64,000 nt of DNA from Ancalomicrobiaceae bacterium S20 (GCA_040269895.1 CP158568.1:4120001-4184000); one strand, 5' to 3'. Positions 18,623 through 27,656 are shown, numbered from the stretch's first letter. The notes: generated by a model from the sequence alone, not told the origin. Program-made: numbers and translations.

Positions 18623-19273
18623 ATGACGAACCCGTTCGTGATCGCCATCGACGGGCCCGCCGCCGCGGGCAAGGGCACGCTGGCGCTGCGGCTGGCCGAC
18701 CACTACCACCTGCCGCATCTCGACACCGGGCTGCTCTATCGCGCCGTCGGCCGGATCATGGCCGAGCGCGGCTTCGATCTCGACGATGGCGAGCTCGCCG
18801 GCCAGATCGCCGCGGCGCTCGATCCGGACGATCTCAAGCACCCGAGCCTGCGCGGCCACGAGGCCGGCGAACACGCCTCGCGCGTCGCCGTGCATCCGCA
18901 GGTGCGTGCAGCGCTGATCGCGTTCCAGCGCGACTTCGCGGGCCGCGCGCCGGGCGCGGTGCTCGACGGTCGCGACATCGGCACCGCGATCTGCCCGCAG
19001 GCGCCGGTCAAGATCTACGTCACCGCCAGCCCCGAAGTGCGCGCCAGGCGCCGCACCGACGAACTCGCCGCCAAGGGCCGCGACGTCGATTACGAGCGGA
19101 TCCTGGCCGAGATCCGCCAGCGCGACGAGCGCGATTCGGGCCGTTCGACCGCGCCGCTCAAGCCGGCCGAAGACGCCGTGATCCTCGATACGAGCGACCT
19201 CGATCGCGAAGGCGCGTTCACGGCGGCGATCGCGATCGTCGACGACAAGTGGCGCGCGCGCCGCGTCGGGTGA
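18623..19273 (+). CDS. cmk: (d)CMP kinase
   Basis: Cytidylate kinase, 216 residues, phosphorylating CMP and dCMP for nucleotide synthesis. The P-loop is IDGPAAAGKGTLA, the NMP-binding segment HLDTGLLYRAVGRIM and VLDGRDIGTAICP, the lid RRRTDELAAKGRDV, and the C-terminal motif LDTSDLDREGAF. In related genomes cmk is directly followed by rpsA. Here a MerR/CMD unit with its own promoter sits between them. Confidence 0.95.
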   Translation: MTNPFVIAIDGPAAAGKGTLALRLADHYHLPHLDTGLLYRAVGRIMAERGFDLDDGELAGQIAAALDPDDLKHPSLRGHEAGEHASRVAVHPQVRAALIAFQRDFAGRAPGAVLDGRDIGTAICPQAPVKIYVTASPEVRARRRTDELAAKGRDVDYERILAEIRQRDERDSGRSTAPLKPAEDAVILDTSDLDREGAFTAAIAIVDDKWRARRVG

Positions 19274-19318
19274 CGCCCCATCTCGCGGGGACCTGTCGCG
19301 GACGCTGGACAAAGACCC

Positions 19319-19349
19319 TTGACCTGGAGTGCGCTCCAGCCGGTAGATG
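19319..19349 (+). promoter_or_regulatory. MerR-type promoter with 19-bp spacer and palindromic operator
   Basis: -35 TTGACC (19319-19324), a 19-bp spacer, and -10 TAGATG (19344-19349). The over-long 19-bp spacer is the signature of promoters remodelled by MerR-family activators. The spacer holds the perfect palindrome CTGGAG-TGCG-CTCCAG (19324-19339), where the MerR dimer would sit. It predicts autoregulation of the downstream MerR/CMD unit. Confidence 0.85.
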
Positions 19350-19381
19350 GGGTGTCGATCCCTGACGAAGGAGCGATCGAC

Positions 19382-19456
19382 ATGACCCGCAAGTCCGCAT
19401 TTCCGCGCCAGAACGAAGTCCGCGCCGCCTTCCTGCCGCGAGGTGCCGCGCCATGA
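19382..19456 (+). CDS. Very short ORF overlapping merR-like gene (possible coupled leader peptide)
   Basis: Twenty-four codons (MTRKSAFPRQNE...RGAAP) with an excellent GAAGGAG ribosome site at 19367-19373. Its TGA overlaps the next ATG as ATGA (19453-19456). It is the first ORF after the MerR-type promoter, and the regulator itself has only a weak site, so coupling through this ORF may set regulator expression. It may also be the remnant of a lost gene. No homology was recognised. Confidence 0.4.
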   Translation: MTRKSAFPRQNEVRAAFLPRGAAP

Positions 19457-19842
19457 TGATCGGCGATCTCGCGCGGGCGACCGGCCTCTCGGTCGATACG
19501 CTGCGCTGGTACGAGAAGATCGGGCTGATCCGGAAGCCGGCGCGCGACCGCGGTGGGCGGCGGGTCTACCCGGCCGACACGCTCGACTGGATCGCCTTTC
19601 TCGGCCGGCTGAAATCGACCGGCATGAGCATCGCCGAGATGCTCGATTATGCCCGCCTGCGCGAACAGGGGCCCGCCACCACGGCCGCCCGGCGCGTCAT
19701 GCTCGAGCGTCACAGGATCCGCGTCCGCGACGACATCGCCGCGCTCACCGCGAGCCTCGGCGCGCTCGACGACAAGATCGAAACCTATCGCGCGATCGAA
19801 GCCGGCCTCGCCGCCGATCGCGACCCGGAGATCGCATCATGA
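19453..19842 (+). CDS. MerR family transcriptional regulator
   Basis: A 129-residue dimeric regulator. The winged-helix DNA-binding domain (1-70) begins MMIGDLARATGLSVDTLRWY and has the wing RGGRRVYPADTLDWI. A dimerisation coiled coil (about 78-120) follows. It has no cysteines, so it is not a metal or redox thiol sensor of the MerR/SoxR kind; it is closer to the small aldehyde or drug-responsive members. It overlaps the next gene by ATGA (19839-19842) and would bind the palindrome at 19324-19339. Confidence 0.92.
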   Translation: MMIGDLARATGLSVDTLRWYEKIGLIRKPARDRGGRRVYPADTLDWIAFLGRLKSTGMSIAEMLDYARLREQGPATTAARRVMLERHRIRVRDDIAALTASLGALDDKIETYRAIEAGLAADRDPEIAS

Positions 19843-20285
19843 CACTCAACCATGCCGACCACGCCGCCGGCGCTTCCGACCGCAACCGCTACGACCGCGG
19901 CTTCGCCAAACTCGCCGAGATCGACGGCGAGGCCGGCCATCGCGTGATCGCCGCGCTCGCCGACATTGCGCCCGATTTCGCCGACCTGCTGATCGAGTTC
20001 CCGTTCGGCGACGTCTACAGCCGGCCGGGCCTCGACCTGCGCTCGCGCGAGATCGCCACCATCGCGGCGCTCGCCGCGCTCGGGACCGCGACGCCGCAGC
20101 TGAAGGTCCATATCGAGGCTTCGCTCAATGTCGGCGTCACGCCGGACGAGGTCGTCGAGGTGTTCATCCAGATGGCGGTCTATGCCGGCTTTCCGGCGGC
20201 GCTCAACGCGCTGTTCGCGGCCCGGGAGGTCTTCGCGGCACGCGGGGTGGCGCCGAGCCGGAGCCCGGAGCGCCCTGCGGCCTGA
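19839..20285 (+). CDS. Carboxymuconolactone decarboxylase (CMD) family protein
   Basis: A 148-residue protein of the CMD/AhpD superfamily. The family core is visible: DLRSREIATIAALAALGTATPQ, LKVHIEASLNVGVTPDEVVEV and FIQMAVYAGFPAALNALFAA. It has no cysteine, so it cannot be an AhpD-type CxxC peroxidase; it is nearer to gamma-CMD-like proteins often paired with MerR regulators. It is co-translated with the MerR gene, which suggests an inducible detoxification role. The substrate is unknown. Confidence 0.88.
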   Translation: MTLNHADHAAGASDRNRYDRGFAKLAEIDGEAGHRVIAALADIAPDFADLLIEFPFGDVYSRPGLDLRSREIATIAALAALGTATPQLKVHIEASLNVGVTPDEVVEVFIQMAVYAGFPAALNALFAAREVFAARGVAPSRSPERPAA

Positions 20286-20638
20286 GGCGGGGGCTTGGCC
20301 CGAACACGCTAGAATGCGCCGGTTCCGGCCGGATTCCGCCTTGCCGGAACCGGCGCAAGCGTTTATATGCACGTGACTTTCGAGGGGACTTTCACCAGCG
20401 GTGGAAGTCTGGCCGCCAGCGACAGGCGAACGGGTCCAAGCCCCGCTCCCCCGTCGTTCGCGTCGGATCGCCTCTCGAAATCAGGAATCACGGCATTCGA
20501 CCCGTTCGCCGCGCCGGCCCGAAGGCAAACGCCTTCGGTCGCTTCGTCCCATTCGGACGGATCGGGCGGCTCGGATGCCGATCGCAACCACGAACCCAAG
20601 CCGGCGCACCCGCCGATCCTTCGGCACCAGGAGTGTTA
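20286..20638. other. rpsA upstream region
   Basis: About 350 bp upstream of rpsA. It should hold the rpsA promoter and a long leader. The stretch GCGTTTATATGCACGTGACTTT (20357-20378) is the least GC-rich part. Neither a defined leader structure nor a gene is supported. Confidence 0.4.
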
Positions 20639-22333
20639 ATGTCTCAACTGAACCCCACCCGCGAGGATTTCGCGGCCCTTCTCGAGCAGTCCTTCGCCGG
20701 CGCCGACCTCCATGAGGGCACCGTCGTCAAGGGCCGTGTCGTCGCCATCGAGAAGGATCTGGCGGTGATCGACGTCGGCCTGAAGGTCGAAGGTCGCGTC
20801 GCGCTCAAGGAATTCGGCGCCCAGGCCCGCGACGGCCAGCTCAACGTCGGTGACACCGTCGAGGTCTACCTCGACCGCGTCGAGAACGCTCTCGGCGAGG
20901 CTGTCATCTCCCGTGAGAAGGCCCGGCGCGAAGAGAGCTGGACCCGTCTGGAAGAGGCCTTCAACAAGAACGAGAAGGTCACCGGCATCATCTTCAACCA
21001 GGTCAAGGGCGGCTTCACGGTCGACCTCGACGGCGCCGTGGCGTTCCTGCCGCGGAGCCAGGTCGACATCCGCCCGGTGCGCGACGTCGGCCCGCTGATG
21101 CACGTGCCGCAGCCGTTCCAGATCCTCAAGATGGACAAGCGCCGCGGCAACATCGTCGTGTCGCGCCGGACCGTTCTCGAGGAGACCCGCGCGGAACAGC
21201 GTTCGGAGCTCGTCCAGAGCCTGCAGGAAGGCCAGATCGTCGACGGCGTGGTCAAGAACATCACCGACTACGGTGCGTTCGTGGACCTCGGCGGCATCGA
21301 CGGCCTGCTGCACGTCACGGATATCGCGTGGCGCCGCATCAACCACCCGAGCGAGGTGCTCTCGATCGGCCAGACGGTGCGCGTGCAGATCATCCGCGTG
21401 AACCCGGAAACCCACCGCATCTCGCTCGGCATGAAGCAGCTCGAGGCGGATCCGTGGGACGGCATCGTCGCCAAGTATCCGGTCGGCGCCAAGTTCCAGG
21501 GCCGCGTCACCAACATCACCGACTACGGCGCGTTCGTCGAGCTGGAGCCGGGGATCGAGGGCCTCATCCACGTCTCCGAGATGTCGTGGACCAAGAAGAA
21601 CGTCCACCCGGGCAAGATCGTCTCCACCTCCCAGGAGGTCGAGGTCATGGTGCTCGAGGTCGACCCGATCAAGCGCCGCATCTCGCTCGGTCTCAAGCAG
21701 ACCCTGGCGAACCCGTGGGAGGTCTTCACCGAGAAGTACCCGCCGGGCACCGTCGTGGAAGGCGAGGTCAAGAACAAGACCGAGTTCGGTCTGTTCGTCG
21801 GCCTCGACGGCGACGTGGACGGCATGGTCCATCTCTCGGATCTCGACTGGAACCGTCCGGGCGAGCAGGTCATCGAGGAGTTCCGCCGCGGCGACAAGCT
21901 GAAGGCGGTGGTGCTCGATGTCGACGTCGAGAAGGAGCGCATCTCGCTCGGCGTCAAGCAGCTCGCCGGCGACCCCTTCGAGAAGGCGGGCGACATCCGT
22001 CGCGGCCAGATCGTCACCTGCGAGATCCTCGAGGTGAAGGAATCCGGTCTCGAGGTGAAGCTCGTCGACAGCGACCTGACCACCTTCATCAAGCGCGCCG
22101 AGCTCGCGCGTGAGCGTGGCGATCAGCGGCCGGAGCGCTTCGGCGTCGGCGAGCGGATCGACGCCCGCGTCATCCAGTTCGACCGCAAGACCCGCAAGGT
22201 CTCGGTGTCGATCAAGGCGCTGGAAGTGGCCGAGGAGAAGGAAGCGATCGCGCAGTTCGGCTCGTCCGACTCGGGCGCTTCGCTCGGCGACATCCTCGGC
22301 GCGGCCCTCAAGGCCCGTCAGGAAGACAAGTGA
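20639..22333 (+). CDS. rpsA: 30S ribosomal protein S1
   Basis: A 564-residue, six-repeat S1 protein that brings mRNA to the 30S subunit. The S1/OB-fold repeats are easy to follow: GTVVKGRVVAIEKDLAVIDV, then GQIVDGVVKNITDYGAFVDL, then GAKFQGRVTNITDYGAFVEL, then GTVVEGEVKNKTEFGLFVGL, and a less conserved last repeat with RRGQIVTCEILEVKESGLEV. ATG 20639 is preceded by CAGGAG. A strong terminator follows. Confidence 0.97.
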   Translation: MSQLNPTREDFAALLEQSFAGADLHEGTVVKGRVVAIEKDLAVIDVGLKVEGRVALKEFGAQARDGQLNVGDTVEVYLDRVENALGEAVISREKARREESWTRLEEAFNKNEKVTGIIFNQVKGGFTVDLDGAVAFLPRSQVDIRPVRDVGPLMHVPQPFQILKMDKRRGNIVVSRRTVLEETRAEQRSELVQSLQEGQIVDGVVKNITDYGAFVDLGGIDGLLHVTDIAWRRINHPSEVLSIGQTVRVQIIRVNPETHRISLGMKQLEADPWDGIVAKYPVGAKFQGRVTNITDYGAFVELEPGIEGLIHVSEMSWTKKNVHPGKIVSTSQEVEVMVLEVDPIKRRISLGLKQTLANPWEVFTEKYPPGTVVEGEVKNKTEFGLFVGLDGDVDGMVHLSDLDWNRPGEQVIEEFRRGDKLKAVVLDVDVEKERISLGVKQLAGDPFEKAGDIRRGQIVTCEILEVKESGLEVKLVDSDLTTFIKRAELARERGDQRPERFGVGERIDARVIQFDRKTRKVSVSIKALEVAEEKEAIAQFGSSDSGASLGDILGAALKARQEDK

Positions 22334-22374
22334 TCCGTCCGCTCGGCATGCGCCGGGCGTGATACGGAACAGGA

Positions 22375-22406
22375 GACCCGCGCCGGGCGACCGGCGCGGG
22401 TTTTTT
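22375..22406 (+). terminator. Rho-independent terminator after rpsA
   Basis: Stem ACCCGCGCCG (22376-22385) with CGGCGCGGGT (22392-22401) and a six-T run (22401-22406). Confidence 0.92.
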
Positions 22407-22584
22407 GTTGCCGACGATGCTGATTTGCCGACGATGAGCGACGGTCCCAGTGGAAACGACCGCGTTCGCCGTCCTGCCCGCATCGGGCGGGCGGACCTTC
22501 ATCCGGAAGCCCGATCAACGCCGCAGCGGCGTCCGGCCGGAGCGGCAGCGCAGGTTCAGAACCCCGTCCTGGAGCGACGACACC

Positions 22585-23049
22585 ATGGATCTCGATACGA
22601 TCGCCTGGATCGCGACCGCCGCCTATGCGGTGCACATTCTGGAGGAATATACGTTCGATTGGCGCAACTGGGCGCGGTCGGTGATCCGATTGCCGGTCGA
22701 GTGGAGCGACTTCTACGTCACCAACGCGGTCGTGGTCGTGCTCGGCATCTGCCAGGCGATGCTGGCTCCGAAACTGCCGGTCGCACCGCTCATCTACGCG
22801 GCGCTGATGATCATCAACGCGACCTTCTTCCATGTCTTGCCGTTCCTGCGCGCCCGCGGACGCTTCTCGCCCGGACTGGTGACGGCACTCGTCCTGTTCT
22901 ATCCGATCGGGATTGCGACCTTCGTCATCGCGGCGCCGGGCATCGGCACGGTCGTGGGCGCCGTCGTGGGCGGCGCCCTGCTGATGGCGGCGCCGGTCGT
23001 CATGCTGACTCAGAAGTCGAGACCCTACTTTCGCCAGGATCGGGCCTGA
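22585..23049 (+). CDS. HXXEE domain-containing membrane protein
   Basis: A 154-residue protein with the namesake motif H17-I-L-E20-E21 near the N-terminus and four to five hydrophobic segments (VVVVLGICQAMLA, LIYAALMIINATFF, VTALVLFYPIGIATFVI, VVGGALLMAAPVVML). The HXXEE family is widespread but uncharacterised; the His and paired Glu suggest a metal site in the membrane. ATG 22585 gives the motif its usual N-terminal position. Confidence 0.85.
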   Translation: MDLDTIAWIATAAYAVHILEEYTFDWRNWARSVIRLPVEWSDFYVTNAVVVVLGICQAMLAPKLPVAPLIYAALMIINATFFHVLPFLRARGRFSPGLVTALVLFYPIGIATFVIAAPGIGTVVGAVVGGALLMAAPVVMLTQKSRPYFRQDRA

Positions 23050-23168
23050 GCAAGGTCGAGCCTTTGCGAGCGACGGCCGCAAGTCCGTGCGCGGCCTTGC
23101 CCGTGACGGACGGCGCTGCTACGCCTCCACCATCGGCCGGGAGGACCACCCGAGGAGGACCGCATCCC

Positions 23169-24158
23169 ATGTCGCTCGATCCGGATGTCATCGTCGATCG
23201 CCGCCGGCTGAAGCGGAAGATCGGCTTCTGGCGCATCATCGCCTTCGTTGCGGTCGCCGTCGCGCTGATCGTCGCGATCATGGCCGGCCGCGGCGTGCAG
23301 GATCTCGTCGACAAGAACCGGCCGCACATCGCCCGGATCACGATCCAGGGCTTCATCGCGCCGGACCGGAAGCTGACCGAGCTGATCGAGAAAGTGGCCA
23401 AGGACGATCACGTGAAGGGCGTCATCGTCGCGATCGACAGTCCCGGCGGCGCCACCACCGGCGGCGAGGCGATCTACGAGGCGCTGCGCAAGCTCTCGGC
23501 CGCCAAGCCGACCACCGCCTATGTGTCGAGCCTCGCGGCCTCGGCCGGCTACCTGATCGCGCTCGGCACCGACCATATCGTGGCGCGCCGCAACGCGATC
23601 ACCGGCTCGATCGGCGTGCTCGTGCAGTGGGGCGACGTCTCCGCACTGCTCGACAAGGTCGGCGTCAAGTTCGAGGAAGTGAAGTCGACGCCGCTCAAGG
23701 CCGAGCCCAATCCGTTCAAGCCCGCCTCGCCGGAGGCCAAGGCCATGCTCGATCGCATGATCCGCGACAGCTACGAATGGTTCGTCGGCCTGGTCGCCGA
23801 ACGCCGTGGCCTGACGCCCGAGCGGGCGCACGAGCTCGCCGACGGCCGGGTCGTGACCGGCCATCAGGCGGTCGACCTGAAGCTCGTCGACGCGATGGGC
23901 GGCGAGGAGACCGCCAAGACCTGGCTGGAATCCAAGGGGTTGCCCAAGGATCTGCCGGTCCATGACTGGAAGCCGCGGCGGTCCGACAGCGCGTGGCCGC
24001 TGGCCGAATCGGCCGCCGCCGCCGTGACCCGCGGCGTGCTCTCGGCGCTCGGCCTCGACGGGCTCGCGGCCGAAGCGGGCTCGCTTGACGGGCTCATGTC
24101 GGTTTGGCACCTTGGTCGCGCTGAAAATGCAAGGAATTCCGGGGGGATCGCGCAATGA
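23169..24158 (+). CDS. sppA: Signal peptide peptidase SppA, short form
   Basis: A 329-residue membrane-bound Ser/Lys protease of the S49 family that degrades cleaved signal peptides. One N-terminal membrane helix ([18 protein letters not shown]) is followed by the protease core: [20 protein letters not shown], the nucleophile region [22 protein letters not shown] and the Lys-containing [13 protein letters not shown]. The length is that of the single-domain form. Its stop overlaps the ihfB start (24155-24158). Confidence 0.93.
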   Translation: MSLDPDVIVDRRRLKRKIGFWRIIAFVAVAVALIVAIMAGRGVQDLVDKNRPHIARITIQGFIAPDRKLTELIEKVAKDDHVKGVIVAIDSPGGATTGGEAIYEALRKLSAAKPTTAYVSSLAASAGYLIALGTDHIVARRNAITGSIGVLVQWGDVSALLDKVGVKFEEVKSTPLKAEPNPFKPASPEAKAMLDRMIRDSYEWFVGLVAERRGLTPERAHELADGRVVTGHQAVDLKLVDAMGGEETAKTWLESKGLPKDLPVHDWKPRRSDSAWPLAESAAAAVTRGVLSALGLDGLAAEAGSLDGLMSVWHLGRAENARNSGGIAQ

Positions 24159-24451
24159 TCAAGTCCGAACTGGTCCAACGGTTGGCCGAGCGGAATCCGC
24201 ACCTCTACCAGCGCGACGTCGAGCACATCGTCAATGCGGTGCTCGACGAGGTCACCGCAGCCCTGCAGCGCGGCGATCGGGTCGAACTGCGCGGCTTCGG
24301 TGCGTTCTCGGTCAAGAACCGGCCGGCGCGCACGGGTCGTAACCCGCGCACCGGCGACAAGGTCGCGGTGACCGAGAAATACGTGCCGTTCTTCAAGACC
24401 GGCAAGGAGATGCGCGAGCGTCTCAACGACGGCGTCGACCTCGGCGACTGA
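24155..24451 (+). CDS. ihfB: Integration host factor subunit beta
   Basis: A 98-residue DNA-bending protein of the HU/IHF family that pairs with IHF-alpha and acts in nucleoid organisation, sigma-54 promoters and recombination. It begins [23 protein letters not shown] and carries the DNA-intercalating arm [12 protein letters not shown]. It is translationally coupled to sppA, the usual order. IHF is a partner of the sigma-54 system encoded earlier in the window and binds some alphaproteobacterial origins. Confidence 0.95.
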   Translation: MIKSELVQRLAERNPHLYQRDVEHIVNAVLDEVTAALQRGDRVELRGFGAFSVKNRPARTGRNPRTGDKVAVTEKYVPFFKTGKEMRERLNDGVDLGD

Positions 24452-24597
24452 GCCGGGAGCCGCAGTCGACGATGGCGGTTCGATCCGCGGCGGGCCCCCT
24501 CGGCCGTCGCGGGATGATGGAATCGCTTGTTTTCTGATCGGATCGATCCGGTCCGCGGGTGCGGATGCCGGCATCGATGGCAAGGAGCGAAACCGGC

Positions 24598-24958
24598 ATG
24601 TCGCGTCTCCTCTGGTGGATCGTCGGAGTCCCGGTGGGCATCGTGCTCGTCGCGCTGGCGGTGGCCAACCGCAAACCGGTCGTGGTGTCGCTCGATCCGT
24701 TCAATGCGGCGGCGCCCGCGCTGGCGCTTCCCGTGCCGCTGTTCCTGCTCGTGTTCGGCGCGCTGATCCTCGGCGTCGTGCTCGGCGGCGTCGCCGCCTG
24801 GGCCTCGCAGCGCGGCGCGCCGCGACCGGCGCCTGTTCCGGGCCGAGGCCTCGCGGCTGCGCGACGAGCGCGATCGTCTGCGCGCCGAGGCGGAGGCGCA
24901 GGCCGCCCGCGCGGTCGGCACCGGCCTCGCCCTGCCCGGTCCGCGCCGCGCCGCCTGA
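24598..24958 (+). CDS. LapA (DUF1049) domain protein, frameshifted
   Basis: Small inner-membrane protein with two hydrophobic helices (IVGVPVGIVLVALAVANR and LFLLVFGALILGVVLGGVAAW) and a charged cytoplasmic coiled coil. The frame breaks at 24812-24826 (CAGCGCGGCGCGCCGCGAC). Removing one base joins WASQR to RRDRRLFRAEASRLRDERD and a normal end at TGA 24958. The family is linked to lipopolysaccharide assembly control in enterics. It follows ihfB by about 145 bp, its usual place in this order. Confidence 0.75.
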
Positions 24959-25075
24959 TCCCCGGCGGCCGGGGCCGAGCCCCGCGCCTTCCTTCGGCCA
25001 TTCGACCCGATCGTGGACACGGTTTCGACGCGCGGCGGGTGGCCATCGCCCCTCCCGTCGACAGGACGAATTCCC

Positions 25076-26037
25076 ATGCGCAGCATTTCCGCTGAAGACA
25101 TCGACCGCGTGCTCGATCGCGCGGCGCTGGTCGATACCCTGGCCGAGGCGTTCCGCTCCGAGGTGGTGACGCCGGTCCGGCATCATCATCCGATCGCGCG
25201 GGCCGGGGAACCGGAGGCGATGCTGCTGCTAATGCCGGCCTGGGACGCGACGGATCGCGAGATCCGCGCCGATGCGGTGATGGGCGTGAAGATCGTCTCG
25301 GTGGTGCCCGGCAACGCCGCGCGCGACGTCCCCAGCGTGGTCGGCGCCTACCTGCTGTTGTCGGGCGTCACCGGCGCGCCGCTCGCGATCCTCGACGGCA
25401 CAAGGCTGACGCTCTGGCGCACCGCCGCGGCCTCCGCGCTCGCCGCGACGCATCTCGCCCGGCCCGATGCCTCGAAGCTGGTCGTGGTCGGCGCCGGCGC
25501 GCTCGCGCGGCATCTCGCCGAAGCGCATGCAAGCGCGCGGCCGATCCGCGACATCAAGATCTGGAACCGGTCCGGCGACAAGGCCGCCGCGATGGCGGCC
25601 GAACTCGCGGGCAAAGGCTATGCCGCGACCGCGACCGACGATCTCGAGGCGGCCGTGCGCGAGGCCGACATCATCACCGCCGCGACCATGTCCAAGACCC
25701 CGATCATCGAGGGCGCCTGGCTGAAGCCCGGCGCCCACGTCGATCTCGTCGGCGGCTTCACGCCGGAGATGCGCGAGGCCGACGACACGGCGGTGCGCGC
25801 GCGCGCGTCTTCGTCGACACCCGCGCCGGCGCGCTCAAGGAGGCCGGCGACGTGGTCGATCCGATCCGCCGCGGCGTGATCGCGGAGGGCGACATCGCGG
25901 GCGACCTGTTCGGCCTCTGCCGCGGCACCGAGCCGGGCCGCGGCTCGGCCGAGGAGATCACGCTGTTCAAGTCGGTCGGCACCGCGCTGGAGGATCTCGC
26001 GGCGGCGCGGCTCGTCTGGACCAAAACCGGCAGCTGA
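25076..26037 (+). CDS. Ornithine cyclodeaminase / mu-crystallin family protein, frameshifted
   Basis: NAD(P)-binding protein of the OCD/mu-crystallin/alanine dehydrogenase family. It has the N-terminal dimerisation part (VVTPVRHHHPIARAGEPEAM), the substrate region LDGTRLTLWRTAAASALAA, a Rossmann motif LVVVGAGALARHL and HVDLVGGFTPEMREADD. The frame breaks inside a GC dinucleotide run at about 25795-25806. Adding one base or removing one CG unit continues as RVFVDTRAGALKEAGDVVDP to TGA 26037, a normal length of about 320 residues. Members cyclise ornithine or reduce ketimines. The exact reaction is not assignable. Confidence 0.8.
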
Positions 26038-26068
26038 CCGGCCGTCCAGTCGTACCGCATCGGCAGGC

Positions 26069-26548
26069 TCAGACCGAGGCGCCGAGTTCGAGATCCGTCC
26101 GGTGGCCCGGCTCGGTGGCGCGCGCCGGTTCGAAATCCTGCGGATCGGCAGTGACCGAGCTCGTATCGCCGGCCGGCGTCATCCAGCCGAGTGCCGCACC
26201 ATTGCGGTCACGCACGATGGCGATGCGGCCGATGCCGGGCACGTCCCAGGGCGCGCGCAGGATCGCGCCGCCGGCGGTCGCAACCGCGGCGATCCGGGCA
26301 TCGACGTCGTCGACGGCGATATACGGGAACCAGTGGTCCGGAATGCCTTCGAATTCGGCACCGCTCATCGTGAACAGGCCGGCGACCGGCCGGCCGTTGC
26401 ATTTGGCGAGCCAGTAGATGCCGTCCGGCATCGACAGGGCTTCGAAGGACCAGCCGAGCGTCTCGGCGTAGAAGGCCCGGGCGCGATCAGCGTCGCGCGT
26501 ATTGAGTTCGTTCCAGAAGAAGCAGCCGTGAGTCCACATCGGGCGCAT
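26069..26548 (-). CDS. VOC (glyoxalase/bleomycin-resistance) superfamily protein
   Basis: A 159-residue vicinal-oxygen-chelate fold protein. The first half carries FFWNELNTRDADRARAFYAE and WLAKCNGRPVAGLF, the second HWFPYIAVDDVDARIAAVA and IAIVRDRNGAALGWM. This arrangement is typical of the bacterial hydroxylase-like VOC proteins of unknown substrate. It is convergent with the cyclodeaminase-like gene. A parS-like but degenerate sequence lies just upstream of its start (26561-26576). Confidence 0.87.
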   Translation of the reverse strand: MRPMWTHGCFFWNELNTRDADRARAFYAETLGWSFEALSMPDGIYWLAKCNGRPVAGLFTMSGAEFEGIPDHWFPYIAVDDVDARIAAVATAGGAILRAPWDVPGIGRIAIVRDRNGAALGWMTPAGDTSSVTADPQDFEPARATEPGHRTDLELGASV

Positions 26549-26560
26549 CCCTTCACGCTC

Positions 26561-26576
26561 TGTTTCACGTGAATCC
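26561..26576. promoter_or_regulatory. Degenerate parS-like sequence
   Basis: TGTTTCACGTGAATCC keeps the left half and centre of the 16-bp parS palindrome but has two mismatches in the right half. It is about 26 kb from the putative origin. A weak or non-functional site is possible. It sits in the leader of the VOC gene. Confidence 0.3.
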
Positions 26577-26708
26577 GAGCATTCCGGGCCGATGTGTCGA
26601 GGGCGTGGCGCGACTTGGGCCGGGCGACGGCGTGTCGGCTGCGCTCGCCGCGGTTTGGGCGGAGGTCTGAATCCGGATGCGGCTGCGGGGCCGAAAGCTC
26701 GGCGCCCG

Positions 26709-27656
26709 TCACTGCACCGCGAGCGGCGCCTGTGCCAGATAGAGGATCCGCTTCTGTTCGACGCGGCCGCGCGCGACGGAATCGAGGATCAGACCGCAGG
26801 CGGTGAACAGGAACGCGACCAGCATCAGGCCCATGGCGAGCACCGCGGTCGGCAGGCGCGGCACGAGACCGGTGTCGAGAAAGGTGCCGACGATCGGCGC
26901 GGCCAGGATCAGCGAGGCGAGGCCGAACAGGCCGGAGAGCAGGCCGAAGAAGGCCGCCGGCCGCGTCTCCTTCAAGAGCATCGCGATCATCATCAGGATG
27001 CGGAAGCCGTCCTTGAAGGTCGAGAGCTTCGAATGCGAGCCCTCCGGACGGCGCCCGTAGTCGAGTTCGATCTCGGCGACCGGCATCTTGAGCTGGCTCG
27101 CGTGCACGCTCATCTCGGTTTCGATCTCGAATCCGGTCGAGGTCGCGGGGAAGGATTTCGCGAAGCGCCGGGTGAAGGCGCGATAGCCGGAGAAGATGTC
27201 GGAGAAATCGTTGCCGAAGGCACGGGCGTAGAGGACGTTGAACACGCGGTTCCCGAAGGCGTGGCCCGAGCGGCCGGCGTCCTCGTGCACGCCGCGACGG
27301 GTGGCGACCACCATATCGGCCTGCTCGTCGATCAGGGTGCGGATCAGCCGCGGCGCCTCTGCGGCATCATAGGTGCCGTCCCCGTCGGCCATGACATAGA
27401 TGTCGGCATCGACGTCGGCAAACATGCGGCGGACGACGTTGCCCTTGCCCTGGCGGCGTTCGCGCACGACACGAGCGCCGGCGCGCGCGGCGATGTCGGC
27501 GGTGCCGTCCTTCGAATTGTTGTCGAAGACCCAGATCGTCGCGCCGGGCAGCGCGGCGCGGAAGTCCGCGACCACGGCGGCGATGGTCGGCGCCTCGTTG
27601 TAGCAGGGGATCACCACCGCGACGGTGAGGCCTTCGAAGGGATCGAGCTGCGGCAT
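26709..27656 (-). CDS. Family 2 glycosyltransferase, polyprenyl-phosphate sugar synthase-like
   Basis: A 315-residue GT-A fold enzyme. The N-terminal catalytic domain has VAVVIPCYNEAPTIAAVV, VFDNNSKDGTADIA and the metal-binding MADGDGTYDAAEAP. IFSGYRAFTRRFAKSFPATS and FEIETEMSVHASQLKMPVAE are the dolichol-phosphate-mannose-synthase-like acceptor motifs. Two C-terminal membrane helices (GLLSGLFGLASLILAAPIVG, AVLAMGLMLVAFLFTACGLI) anchor it. It probably moves a sugar from a nucleotide carrier to a polyprenyl phosphate; sugar and carrier are inferred. Confidence 0.88.
   Translation of the reverse strand: MPQLDPFEGLTVAVVIPCYNEAPTIAAVVADFRAALPGATIWVFDNNSKDGTADIAARAGARVVRERRQGKGNVVRRMFADVDADIYVMADGDGTYDAAEAPRLIRTLIDEQADMVVATRRGVHEDAGRSGHAFGNRVFNVLYARAFGNDFSDIFSGYRAFTRRFAKSFPATSTGFEIETEMSVHASQLKMPVAEIELDYGRRPEGSHSKLSTFKDGFRILMMIAMLLKETRPAAFFGLLSGLFGLASLILAAPIVGTFLDTGLVPRLPTAVLAMGLMLVAFLFTACGLILDSVARGRVEQKRILYLAQAPLAVQ

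Noticed and set aside
20636..22483. A 615-codon minus-strand frame opposite rpsA
   Set aside because: Shadow of rpsA; the periodicity it shows is the S1 repeat pattern read backwards.
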